Positions 40,108-48,744 of a DNA stretch of 64,000 nucleotides are shown one piece after another. The DNA is from Carpediemonas membranifera (taxonomy: Eukaryota; Fornicata), in the NCBI GenBank assembly GCA_019828565.1, contig JAHDYR010000064.1, positions 62,001-126,000 on the forward strand, given 5' to 3'. The notes under the pieces were generated by a model. That model was not told the origin of the DNA. It did not search any database and saw nothing but the letters and a program-made list of their open reading frames with translations. The position numbers were made by a program, and so were the translations under genes. Numbering within the stretch: the stretch's first letter is position 1; every line of letters begins with the position of its first letter.

Positions 40108-40400
40108 ACAACAGAATGTAGGAACGCGAAAAGGTAGCTGCGTAAATCACCTGTGAGCGCCAGCTTTTCCCTCTGATTGTTGAGAGTCGCACGAGTTTCT
40201 GGTGACAAGTGAACACCAGGACTGGCATTCGGAAAACAGCTCATCCAGGGCATACGACCAAGCCCAGTTCCGCTCGCTGCTGAAGACAGAGCATCACCGG
40301 TCATCTTTGCATGCTCTGTATACCCGTCTGGATTGGGAACGACGAAGAGATGCCCAAACCATACATGCCCAGGGGGGTGAGGGATAGCATACGGCGGCAT
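40104..40400 (-). CDS. Hypothetical 98-aa protein
   Basis: ATG to stop. Proline/aromatic-rich N-terminus (MPPYAIPHPPGHVWFGHLF) and a helical C-terminus (ETRATLNNQREKLALTGDLRSYLFAFL) with plausible composition and no low-complexity. No recognised domain. It may be part of a spliced gene with the small frame at 40550-40699 upstream on the same strand. Confidence 0.35.
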   Translation of the reverse strand: MPPYAIPHPPGHVWFGHLFVVPNPDGYTEHAKMTGDALSSAASGTGLGRMPWMSCFPNASPGVHLSPETRATLNNQREKLALTGDLRSYLFAFLHSVV

Positions 40401-40549
40401 TGTAAACCATCAACACTTCAGGTTCTGTCACGTATTGGGTGATTGTCAGCGAAAATCGTTTCTGCCAACCAAACTGGTTGTCCAAAAAACGCTCAAAATG
40501 AACCAATGAAACGTTCTATGTACTAATTTACAAGAGACTAAACGATTCT

Positions 40550-40699
40550 CTACATTGTAGGGCCGCCGGCCGAGGTGGTGTCCGTGTAGTTGTCATAAGG
40601 ACAATCATAGCCGCCGTTACCGATTTCGTCCATGAACTGTGTGGCAGCATCATATAATTGACCGATAGTGATGTTATTGTTGTCGAAGGGCCAGCCCAT
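40550..40699 (-). CDS. Small ORF, 49 aa, possible terminal exon
   Basis: From ATG at 40699 it reads MGWPFDNNNITIGQLYDA and ends GGPTM. The frame stays open upstream to about 40753, where an acceptor-like TCTCACATCTCAG precedes RAAYGRLLETN, so this may be the last exon of a spliced gene whose first exon lies above 40760 (an ATG at 40912 is a candidate). Unrecognised. Confidence 0.3.
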   Translation of the reverse strand: MGWPFDNNNITIGQLYDAATQFMDEIGNGGYDCPYDNYTDTTSAGGPTM

Positions 40700-41045
40700 G
40701 TCGTGTGTGTTCGTTTCTAATAATCTGCCGTAAGCTGCGCGAATCTGAGATGTGAGATCTCAATTCAAGTCAGCAGCGACTGAGTGGGCGCATTAGAAGT
40801 GAAGCTCCCGGTATCACTACTGGGCCTAGTTTCTTGGCGTCACATCATATAGCGACTTCTACCAATCCAGAGGCGACGGCGTGCAGCCGGGTACAACCTC
40901 CCCTACCGACATTGCCTAGACTATGACTGACGCTGCTCCGTGGCTCCTGAGGTCGTGTTGTTCGTCCGAAGACCAATGAAGATCGATCTCTGCGAACCCG
41001 GATGAAGGCACCAACAGAGCAGAAAGCGTTCTCTTAGCGTGTATT

Positions 41046-42026
41046 ATGTCATCACAGAACCCCATAGAGGCACTCCAGCCGACGCAACGAAGGCGGCGAC
41101 GCGGATCCATCCATTTCGCGGATCACAATGCTCCCAAGTCCGTTTGGGAAATCACGGGGCCAGATAAGCCCCCCTACGTCGCAAAGCTCGCCACAAGGCC
41201 CCTTTCTGAGATCTTCAGCGGCCTTCTTCTCTCCAAGTTCAACTTTCAACAACTCATCTACGGTGTTCACAAGCCCGGCTCCGACTCAGCCGAGCAAATC
41301 ATCGAGCGTATCCACAGCCCAGTACCGCAAGGCCGCGTGGTGCTCGAGATGGCCCTGGTTACCGGCCGAGCGATCAACAACTTTCGACAAACTGGCACTG
41401 AGAGCGCTGCCCAGCAACTCGGCGCCCTTGCTGTCCTTGACGCCGTACTCAACAACACAGACCGCCTACCCACCATCACTGAGCACGAGGGCAACTGGAC
41501 GAACATCCTCGAGACGGGCACACGCATCGTCCCCATAGACAATCAGATTACCCTCCCCGACCCAGAAGCCAAGCAGGGGTACCTCGACCGACTCACGAGG
41601 CTAGCTGAGGATGTACTATCTGACGGTGAGCTTTGTGGGCCGACCCCCATGCCCACTGTGAAGAGGCTGCAGGGGCGAGTGGCTAGGCTCGGAAGGTTGT
41701 CGCATCCAATGGAAAGACTCGTCACCGCACTCCTCCCGCACTTCTCGTTGCAAGAGGATGAGCTGGAGAGGTCGGTCAGGGTGGGTGCAAGACGCACGTT
41801 GTTTGGCTTCATCGCGTGGAAAGAGATTGACTTTGATAAGTTTCACAGAGAGATAGTCAAGAAGACAGGCGCCGCGACCTTCCCGGGTGAGAATCTAGAC
41901 GACTACATCACCCACCTCCGGGATGTTCACGGTCAGCTCGTCGCCGTGCGGAACTCGCTCCAGCGCCACAGTTATCTCAGACGGGTGTCGGCGAGAGAGG
42001 TGTTCAGCACTGTTGACATGGCCTAG
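41046..42026 (+). CDS. Actin-fragmin-kinase-like protein
   Basis: 326 aa from ATG 41046. The central segment VLDAVLNNTDRLP...HEGNWTNIL...RIVPIDNQI matches the catalytic core of actin-fragmin kinase (Physarum): the N-x-D-R-x-P loop carries the catalytic Asp, and I-D-N replaces the usual DFG Asp that binds metal. The N-terminal lobe is short (YVAKLATRPLSEIF with the likely ATP-binding Lys). In Physarum this kinase phosphorylates actin in complex with fragmin. The C-terminal third is helical and not shared. Naming is by motif only, so the substrate is not known. Confidence 0.6.
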   Translation: MSSQNPIEALQPTQRRRRRGSIHFADHNAPKSVWEITGPDKPPYVAKLATRPLSEIFSGLLLSKFNFQQLIYGVHKPGSDSAEQIIERIHSPVPQGRVVLEMALVTGRAINNFRQTGTESAAQQLGALAVLDAVLNNTDRLPTITEHEGNWTNILETGTRIVPIDNQITLPDPEAKQGYLDRLTRLAEDVLSDGELCGPTPMPTVKRLQGRVARLGRLSHPMERLVTALLPHFSLQEDELERSVRVGARRTLFGFIAWKEIDFDKFHREIVKKTGAATFPGENLDDYITHLRDVHGQLVAVRNSLQRHSYLRRVSAREVFSTVDMA

Positions 42027-42112
42027 TCGAGGAGTAAAAAGATAAGTAGAAATCTTTACGCTACTCCATATACATGATATATTACAAATTACAAATCAAA
42101 TTCTCGAGTCAA

Positions 42113-44587
42113 TCAAATCGTATCATACTCCAAAGTCAAGTCACAATAGTTGACACAAGCCGAGTTCTGACACACCTTGTCCATGCTCACGCTGCCCTTA
42201 CTAGCCCTCGACCAGCTCTTGCCGCTAAGCCAATACATGCCAGAGAACCCTGACGTGGCGAGGAAGACGTTCTTGCCGTCCGTGCCGAAACGAGAGTACG
42301 TCGACGCTCCATGATCGCGGTAAGAGTGGCCAATGTGAGCCACTAGATTCACTTCGAATATTTGGAGTTCATCTGTGCCCCGGTCGACCTTGTAACAATG
42401 CATGTGACTCTCGTTCCCGTCAGCCCTTTTAGCGAACGAGAACATGTACAGCGTGTCCATCGTTTCGACAAGGGAGACGGCGATAACTCTATAAGGCACC
42501 GAGACTTGGCGTATCGCCTTATCAGTGATGATCAGCGCATGGAATACATCGGGCTCGTTCATAAACACGTCTGCTGTCTGATAATAGCGGGGGGTGCGGG
42601 CGAAAACGAGCATGTTAGGGGTTGAAACCACCTGGCCGATGCTGCAGAACGAGGGGAGTTTGGCCACTGGAAGCTTGTTGCCAATAGAAAGTGGGCGGCC
42701 GTTTTCTTTTGGAAGAGTGGGAATCTGCTTGCCGCGTGCTGCGATGACAGTTTCACTCTTAGCTGAACCGTCGATGAGGTATTTGACTGAACGTCTCGAG
42801 TCTGTGTCCTTCACGACTGCCCAGAGCGATCCTACCGGCACGAGGGAGTATCTGACCCCAGTCTCGAATGACGGAGCGAGTCCCAGTGCCTTGGGTACGT
42901 TCTGCATGCCGTCGCCGCAGATTAGTACCTGGCTGTCAGCCGTGATGAACGCTGATCCATGCAGACCGGTGTACAGAGGCTCTCGAGACTCTGGCACTTC
43001 TAGAAACGCTGGGGTGACTGTCGGCCTGCGTTCATGCTCAGCAGTGGCCACCCCGGCCAAAAATGTGCGGTCCTCGTCGCCGCCCAGGACCCTGATGGCG
43101 GTGTACCCCACGCCCGTATGGACTGTGTCGATCTCAAACCCGTCTGGGGCAGTGAAGGCGAGGGTGGGGGTCTGGATGCTGGCCACCGCGGTCTGCGGGC
43201 ACAAGGGATCGTAATGGGGGAAAGTCAATGGAAGGCCGAGTTGTCCAAAGGAGTTGGCTCCCCAGCAGAAAACCTGGCTCTTAGTTGACGCGTAGAAGCT
43301 CATATACCCCCGCACGTGGGCGTAGAAGTGGTAATACTCTCTCGGGTCCAGGTGTAGTCTGCCGTACTTGAACGTGCCGTATCGTGTCACCCACTCCTCC
43401 CCGGGGATGTAGCTAGGTGTGTTGTTGGTCAGTAGATAGTGGCGTGCCTTGTGGGAGACTACAGCGACGAATGGTATACCGTTGAGCTGTAGGAGACGGC
43501 AGAGAGCCTCGTCCGTCTGTAGAGGGGCTGCAACAGCGCTGAGACGGGGGAATAGGAACGCCTCGAGTCCGCCTAGCTTAGCGATAGGCGTGGCGCACAT
43601 CAGGCGGCGTAGTAAACCGTCGGACAAGTTGTGGAGCCCCATCATATCGAGTGGGACTGGAACGTACTGGGCTAGGGTAGCACTGTCCACAGAGGGCATC
43701 AGACGCATCACCACAGACCTGGGGTAGTCTGCTCTGATGTCAATCACCTGATTAAGGTACATGCCGAGGCGGGTGGCCTCACCGTGAGCGAGGACTCGTT
43801 TCAGAGCTGCTCTATGCTTGGATGTGAGTTCAGTGGGGAGGTCGACTTCAACTGTGATCTCTAGGTCTCCCCGCTGGCCCTGGGAATTGACGTACCCTTT
43901 GCCGTCGAGCTTCCGAATCGCACCATCGCGGGGGAGTCCGGGGATACGAACGTTACGCCTCTTCTGCGGGTTGAACGTAGGGAGGGAAAGCTCCATATCT
44001 GTCTGGAAGAACTTGGTCACCGGTGCGAGTACAGTGTGGCAGAGGTTGTTCCCTTGGATGGTAAAGTGTGGGTGTGGCTTGTATTTCACAGTGATATGAT
44101 AACTCCGCATGCCCACCGTGAAGGCGATAAGCTGCTCATGCTTGGAACCGGCTGGAACAGTCACGCTGACGGTGGTTCCGTCGGTCAGCACGGCCTTGAA
44201 AGAACCTCCGACAAAACCCTGCTCCAGGGTGATCTGGACTTCGCCGCGGACGAGGACTGGTTCTGCGCGCTTGGGGGGAGGTTGGGCAGACTGGGGGCGG
44301 GCGGATCCGGCCCGCTTGGGCTTCATGCTGCTTGCGCTACGGACACGCTGGGCCCGCTTAGTGTCGTAGGATGCTCGTCGGGCGGGAGAGGAGAGGATTT
44401 CATATGCCATGGAGATCATCTTGAACTTCTCGCCATCATCTCCGTTCTCCATCCGATCAGGATGGCACTGTTTCGCCAATCGGTAGTAAGCTTTCTTAAT
44501 TTCCTGCGCGGAAGCACTGTTTTCGACTGCAAGTAAGCGATAGAAGTCGGGAGCGCTGCTTGATGCGTACATCCTGTTCCCAGCCAT
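42113..44587 (-). CDS. DnaJ-domain protein fused to RCC1-like region
   Basis: 824 aa. Residues ~13-75 are a J domain with HPD (YRLAKQCHPDRM) and an SYDTKRA end. A linker with Ala/Pro/Arg is followed by a DnaJ type-II-like C-terminal domain (residues ~110-260: ITLEQGFVGGSFKAVL, TVPAGSKHEQLIAFTVG, FTIQGNNLCHTVLAP, GDLEITVEVDLP). There is no Zn-finger, so class B-like. The last ~400 residues hold WGANSFGQLGLPL, an RCC1-type blade, and beta-rich repeats that may form a propeller. The J domain stimulates Hsp70 ATPase; the propeller could bring a client or membrane partner. I do not know this fusion from other groups. Starts at ATG 44587. Confidence 0.8.
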   Translation of the reverse strand: MAGNRMYASSSAPDFYRLLAVENSASAQEIKKAYYRLAKQCHPDRMENGDDGEKFKMISMAYEILSSPARRASYDTKRAQRVRSASSMKPKRAGSARPQSAQPPPKRAEPVLVRGEVQITLEQGFVGGSFKAVLTDGTTVSVTVPAGSKHEQLIAFTVGMRSYHITVKYKPHPHFTIQGNNLCHTVLAPVTKFFQTDMELSLPTFNPQKRRNVRIPGLPRDGAIRKLDGKGYVNSQGQRGDLEITVEVDLPTELTSKHRAALKRVLAHGEATRLGMYLNQVIDIRADYPRSVVMRLMPSVDSATLAQYVPVPLDMMGLHNLSDGLLRRLMCATPIAKLGGLEAFLFPRLSAVAAPLQTDEALCRLLQLNGIPFVAVVSHKARHYLLTNNTPSYIPGEEWVTRYGTFKYGRLHLDPREYYHFYAHVRGYMSFYASTKSQVFCWGANSFGQLGLPLTFPHYDPLCPQTAVASIQTPTLAFTAPDGFEIDTVHTGVGYTAIRVLGGDEDRTFLAGVATAEHERRPTVTPAFLEVPESREPLYTGLHGSAFITADSQVLICGDGMQNVPKALGLAPSFETGVRYSLVPVGSLWAVVKDTDSRRSVKYLIDGSAKSETVIAARGKQIPTLPKENGRPLSIGNKLPVAKLPSFCSIGQVVSTPNMLVFARTPRYYQTADVFMNEPDVFHALIITDKAIRQVSVPYRVIAVSLVETMDTLYMFSFAKRADGNESHMHCYKVDRGTDELQIFEVNLVAHIGHSYRDHGASTYSRFGTDGKNVFLATSGFSGMYWLSGKSWSRASKGSVSMDKVCQNSACVNYCDLTLEYDTI

Positions 44588-44789
44588 CCAATGACCTGGA
44601 ACGGACCACAGTTCACAGTTTGACTATCAAATCGAAAATTTGATCGATCGGGTCAGAAAACGGCACCAGCGAGCTGAGGGTAGAGTATATGGACGTTGTG
44701 TCGGCGCTACTAACGCTGGTGGAGTCAGGAGATCAATTCGCAGTTTAAGTTTGGACGTCAGGAAGCTGTCGTGATTGCAGCAACTGCCG
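44588..44789. promoter_or_regulatory. Divergent promoter region DnaJ/WDR92
   Basis: 202 bp between two head-to-head start codons. WDR92 is a co-chaperone adaptor, so a shared promoter with an Hsp40-like gene would make sense (inference). Confidence 0.4.
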
Positions 44790-45854
44790 ATGGACAAACC
44801 TCAAATTGTGGCGGCCTGTCGCCAATCTGTACCATATACAGTCTTTTCAGCGAAGTGGATTCCCGGAAGTTCGCGCATTGTCGTGCTTGGCAGCCGTCCG
44901 AAGGGAACTGGTGTCATCAGCGTCTGGCGCTACCATGCTGGCGAGCTAGAGCTCGTAAAGGAGCATGATAAGAGCCATGCACTCCGCTGTGGCACGTTTG
45001 GCGCCTCCTCCAAGGCACCTCGCACCTTTGCCACCGGCGATGCTGACGGCCGCATCTGCATCTACGATGTGGAGCGCTGGGACACGCCCACATACATGAC
45101 ACGCGGCCACACGAAGGCTATCGCTGCCATGGCTGGTGTCGCCGGCTCCAACCCTGCATGTGGCGCGCCCGAGCTCGTCACAGGGTCCGAGGACGGATGC
45201 GTCCATGTCTGGGATCCCCGCCAGAAGGGCCGGCCTGTAGCCAGCCTCGTAGCAGAGGGAGATGATGCCCCGCAGTGCTGGTCCGTTGCTTTCGGCAACG
45301 CCTTCAACGCAGATGAACGGTGTGTCGCAGCAGGCTATGCGAGTGGAGACATCAAACTCTACGACCTGAGGATGAACACCGTTACATGGGAGACTAACGT
45401 GTCCAATGGCGTCGTCTCCCTCCAATTCGACAGGCCTGATATCCCCATGAACAAGCTCGTCGCCGCCACTCTCGAGGGTCATCTCCACACTTTCGACATG
45501 CGCACGTTTAACCAAGCGCAGGGATATGCTGGGCTTGATACGCACTTTAAGGACAACTTTACGGTATGGGACGTTGCTCATATGCCCCAAGACCGGGATG
45601 TACTCATGACTGGCAACGGCAACGGGTCCATGAGTCTCTATCACTACAAATACCCCTCCCAGCGCTGGAGAGAAACCGATGCTGGCAAGATTGGTGTAGT
45701 GGGCGAGATGGAGAAGCTTCAGAACATGGCCTTCTCGAGCCAGCCAATCAAAAGCCTCGACTGGTCACCTGACAAGCGAGGGGCACTGCTCTGGACTTCG
45801 TTTGACCAGACGGTGTCTGTTGGCGTCGTCACCAGACTTAAGGAGGTCTGGTAG
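44790..45854 (+). CDS. WDR92: WDR92 / DNAAF10 (Monad) WD40 protein
   Basis: 354 aa from MDKPQIVA at 44790, the family's usual start. It follows human WDR92 almost blade by blade: YTVFSAKWIPGSS, GTGVISVW, LRCGTFGASS, ATGDADGRICIYD, GAPELVTGSEDGCVHVWDPRQKG, CWSVAFGNAFN, GYASGDIKLYDLR, FDRPDIPMNKLVAATLEGHLHTFDMRT (read in pieces) and SSQPIKSLDWSPDKRG. WDR92 links the R2TP co-chaperone to preassembly of axonemal dynein arms. Its presence implies motile cilia with dynein arms, in line with the EF-hand/WD40 gene in the window. Confidence 0.95.
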   Translation: MDKPQIVAACRQSVPYTVFSAKWIPGSSRIVVLGSRPKGTGVISVWRYHAGELELVKEHDKSHALRCGTFGASSKAPRTFATGDADGRICIYDVERWDTPTYMTRGHTKAIAAMAGVAGSNPACGAPELVTGSEDGCVHVWDPRQKGRPVASLVAEGDDAPQCWSVAFGNAFNADERCVAAGYASGDIKLYDLRMNTVTWETNVSNGVVSLQFDRPDIPMNKLVAATLEGHLHTFDMRTFNQAQGYAGLDTHFKDNFTVWDVAHMPQDRDVLMTGNGNGSMSLYHYKYPSQRWRETDAGKIGVVGEMEKLQNMAFSSQPIKSLDWSPDKRGALLWTSFDQTVSVGVVTRLKEVW

Positions 45855-45900
45855 AACGCTAAATTTTGTATTTATTTTGTTTGTGAACAGAATTGTGCTA

Positions 45901-46113
45901 ATGAGTGAGGGGAGGCGCTATGCGGTCCCTGTTCCGTATCCTAACGATAATGACCTTTTTTTGAGTGTCAAGCAGGAGTATGACGCGAATCGGGCTGCTC
46001 AGGCCGCCAGGATGAACCAACCGCGTGCTCCCTCGCCGCCACCGCAGCCTATCTACCTAGAAACTCCGAATCCGCGGTGGATACGTGATGATCAGATAGT
46101 TTTCGAGCTTTGA
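45901..46113 (+). CDS. Small hypothetical protein, 70 aa
   Basis: ATG to stop, 46 bp after WDR92 on the same strand. MSEGRRYAVPVPYPNDND at the start, a Pro-rich middle (PSPPPQPIYLETP) and an acidic end. Composition is protein-like but no family is recognised. Confidence 0.45.
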   Translation: MSEGRRYAVPVPYPNDNDLFLSVKQEYDANRAAQAARMNQPRAPSPPPQPIYLETPNPRWIRDDQIVFEL

Positions 46114-47849
46114 CGGTGAGAAAATGAACTTCACTTAATTCTTACCGGTTTCCGCCATCACTAACGATGCTGCCAGACGGCCCCACGGCGGCATTCAAGC
46201 CTATTGTATGGAATATGTGGTAAAATAAGCCACTTGCGTCATCGTATTGACGTTTGATACCACTGGTAAAGCTATTCTGGTGAGCTTTTCTCAGAAATTG
46301 GTAAGTCTAGTCAATTTTCTCAGTAACACGGAGCCGGTACGCAATTCAGTAGAAGAATCTGAAGTTCCTGGCATGTTTCCTCTAGTGTCGTCTATAAGCA
46401 TTAAAAACGTTCCGTACTCAGGTGCGTCGCGTAGGGACGAGCCAACCGTCAAGGTTGGTCAAATGATTGGATCAATTCGGCTGGCCACAATTTGGTTTCG
46501 CCGCCACAGCATGACGTAAATATTCTTCCCCCCGTGTGTTTTCTGGTTCCGCAGGGGACCTGCAATTTTCGAAAATCACGTGCCTTGCACGAGTCCAACG
46601 GACTAATCGACAATATTGCAACAAGATGTTTAATACAGCCGGTGGCATCGGCTTCTTCGAGGAGTTCTGAAGTGAACTCGTCAAACCCATAAACTGGGCC
46701 GAATTTCCCCGGAGGCGAAAATCGTCCCAGGGCCACCGCCGGCGCCCAGAAGCCTCATGGTGGCTTCCTGAGCGGGGTTGCGCGCGTGGCTGCACCGGGC
46801 CACGGATGCCCGCAGTCTTGGCTCCGTAGTGCCGCCCATTTGGTCGACGATAATCGACTATTCCAAATTGATCTAATCAAATTTATCTCCGTTTGGTGGC
46901 CTTGGCCCGTCATCCGCGTCGCCTTCGGCCATCCTCACGGTTTCTGCTGGAGGGATACGATCTGCTCGCGATCGGGATGGATCAAGACCGTATCCACAAT
47001 CATATCTTTCGAGATTTTCTAAATATTTTGACCATCTTTCTCGTGTCCCCGGAATCCTGTTCTGACACACCCTGACCCAGCAGTGTCAGGGCGTGAGCCA
47101 CGCCCGAGGCGTGATAGCTTACATATCGATGATATGCGTCAGACAGGCTGACGATCCGGTAGACTCCGTCCATTCCCACAGGGGGGGGTAGGTAATTTAT
47201 TGTGTCGCGTTCTCGCATCGTCCCGGGTCTATCTCTGTGTAAGCCGGAGTAAATTACCTCGCTCGACCTTACGTAATGCCGAGCGTCACCCTCCGAAGGA
47301 GGGGATCGGGAGCAAGGCTGCCCCGCGGTTTCAGTTCGCTCTTGAACAACTGAACCGCCCTTATGAGACGCACGATCCCGTCTTTGAGATCGTATCGAAT
47401 CATCCTCGACCTCTCGCGCCGAAGTTTTGGCTCCGCTGGCCTTGCCAGTCAGACAGGCTGACGATCCGGTAGACTCCGTCCATTCCCACAGGGAACCAGT
47501 CGCCGCCCAAGCGATTGCAGCCGATCGGTGCACTTTAAGACACTCTCGATGTCTTTCATGCAAGCTGTGCCCCGGCTGCAATTCATTGCATATGCCAACA
47601 CAAAGAGCTCAAAACGAGGTCTATAGCCCTCAACGGCGCTTCGTTGAGGAGTTCTAGCGATTTTTCACTTTTGTTGCGCAATTTCTTCTTCTGATGCGCA
47701 AATATTGAACCATCGAGCCTAAAAGAGACTCTAAAGCCTTAACGGCTTCCAAATAGCCAATATCACCTTGTCCATCAAGGTTTATGATTAGCCTCACTAA
47801 GGCCCACAATCATACCCCTCGCAGCCACTCCTCAATGGCTTTGAGGGGC
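46114..47849. other. Hairpin-rich non-coding region beside the DIRS-like element
   Basis: No gene supported. From about 46740 the DNA is a chain of short inverted repeats. Examples: GAAGCC/GGCTTC at 46749-46767, CCCTGAC/GTCAGGG near 47067-47088, CACGCC/GGCGTG, CATATC/GATATG, AGGTAATTTA/TAAATTACCT at 47190-47259, CCCTCC/GGAGGG near 47290, CTGGC/GCCAG near 47440, CCTCAACG/CGTTGAGG at 47628-47649, TTGCGC/GCGCAA, AAGCC/GGCTT, CCTTG/CAAGG and CCTCAA/TTGAGG up to the recombinase stop. Part of it is likely the 3' region of the DIRS-like element. Confidence 0.55.
47138..47493. repeat. 46-bp direct repeat pair, 310 bp apart
   Basis: Identical 46-bp copies at 47138-47183 and 47448-47493 (beginning GTCAGACAGGCTGAC). 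They flank a 264-bp hairpin-rich segment downstream of the recombinase gene. Could be the split direct repeats (B1/B2) known from Ngaro/PAT-type YR retrotransposons; a matching A1 copy upstream of ORF1 was not found. Confidence 0.85.
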
Positions 47850-48716
47850 TTATCTCTTCTTATCCTTCTCTAATAAGGCTCTGAACGGGGCTACGGACGT
47901 GCTGTAGTCCAGGCGAAGCACGTCTTCCACATAACGGATCAATGAGTTCTGGTCAGCCCATGTGCCCTTCGCCGCAACAACCGGGATAGGGATACCCATC
48001 AGAACCAGGTCAGCCGCGCTCCCGCGGCGCAGACCGTGCAGCCGAGCCTGCGTGGAGATGATGCCCTTCACCTGGTCCTCAATGACTGAGTAGGGGTGCG
48101 ACCAGAGAGGGTCTTCGGCCACCGCGCCTGCATCTATCCTATTGACTAGGACCTCAGATAGCCAGTGAGCCGGGTCTAGCTCCCCGTCGACTCTCGGGAC
48201 GAGCTTCTCAACGACCACTCGCCGGGTCTTAGTGCCGTGGATGGAGATTCTTAGCCCGCGGCGCGCGCTCTCCGCTCTAACGTCACCAACATGCAGGGCA
48301 TAGATCTCTCCTGGCCTGGAGGTCGTGGCGTAGGTGGTCAGTGCAAAGGCGAAAGCCTCCTTCCAAAGGTCGTCGTCTCGAGACTGAGGGTGGGCAGCCC
48401 GAAGCCTGTCAACCAGAGTGTGCGCGCGAATCGGGAGAGCAGGCCCTCTAAGCTTCCCAAGAGCGTTCCTTGCCTGCTCTTTGATGACTGCGTCGGCGTC
48501 CAGCGGTGGTTCCCATGATGACACCCGGCCGAAGAAGCGACGGATTAGGCTCCACTTCGAGGTGATTGTATCCTTGGTGACCCTCGAGGCTTGGTCCTTG
48601 GCCCATGCTCTTATGACTTCGATGCTGCTAGTGTCAGGTGGAAGGACCCCCCAGAAACCCGAGAACTGTTGGAGCACACCCGCGACGTGGCGCTTGTCTA
48701 CGAATCCACTTAACAT
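47850..48716 (-). CDS. Tyrosine recombinase of DIRS-like element
   Basis: 288 aa from ATG 48716, 28 bp after the RT-RNase H stop. The catalytic set of the family is visible: first Arg in TTSRPGEIYAL, Lys/Thr-rich beta hairpin (HGTKTRRVVVEKL), the HGLRRG box (H-x-x-R), a Trp in AKGTWADQ and the nucleophile Tyr in LIRYVEDVL. The N-terminal SAM-like helical domain precedes it. It would insert the circular or double-stranded cDNA of the element without target-site duplication. No frame damage, so possibly active. Confidence 0.88.
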   Translation of the reverse strand: MLSGFVDKRHVAGVLQQFSGFWGVLPPDTSSIEVIRAWAKDQASRVTKDTITSKWSLIRRFFGRVSSWEPPLDADAVIKEQARNALGKLRGPALPIRAHTLVDRLRAAHPQSRDDDLWKEAFAFALTTYATTSRPGEIYALHVGDVRAESARRGLRISIHGTKTRRVVVEKLVPRVDGELDPAHWLSEVLVNRIDAGAVAEDPLWSHPYSVIEDQVKGIISTQARLHGLRRGSAADLVLMGIPIPVVAAKGTWADQNSLIRYVEDVLRLDYSTSVAPFRALLEKDKKR

Positions 48717-48744
48717 GTCACCCTCGAGGGAGATGGTGAAGATG

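Noticed and set aside
47000-47581. 193-codon minus ORF across the hairpin-rich region
   Set aside because: The 46-bp repeats are read in two different frames and the composition is not protein-like, so the repeat is not coding.
46114-47849. CRISPR-like array
   Set aside because: Only one repeat pair, hairpins all differ in sequence, and the genome is eukaryotic.
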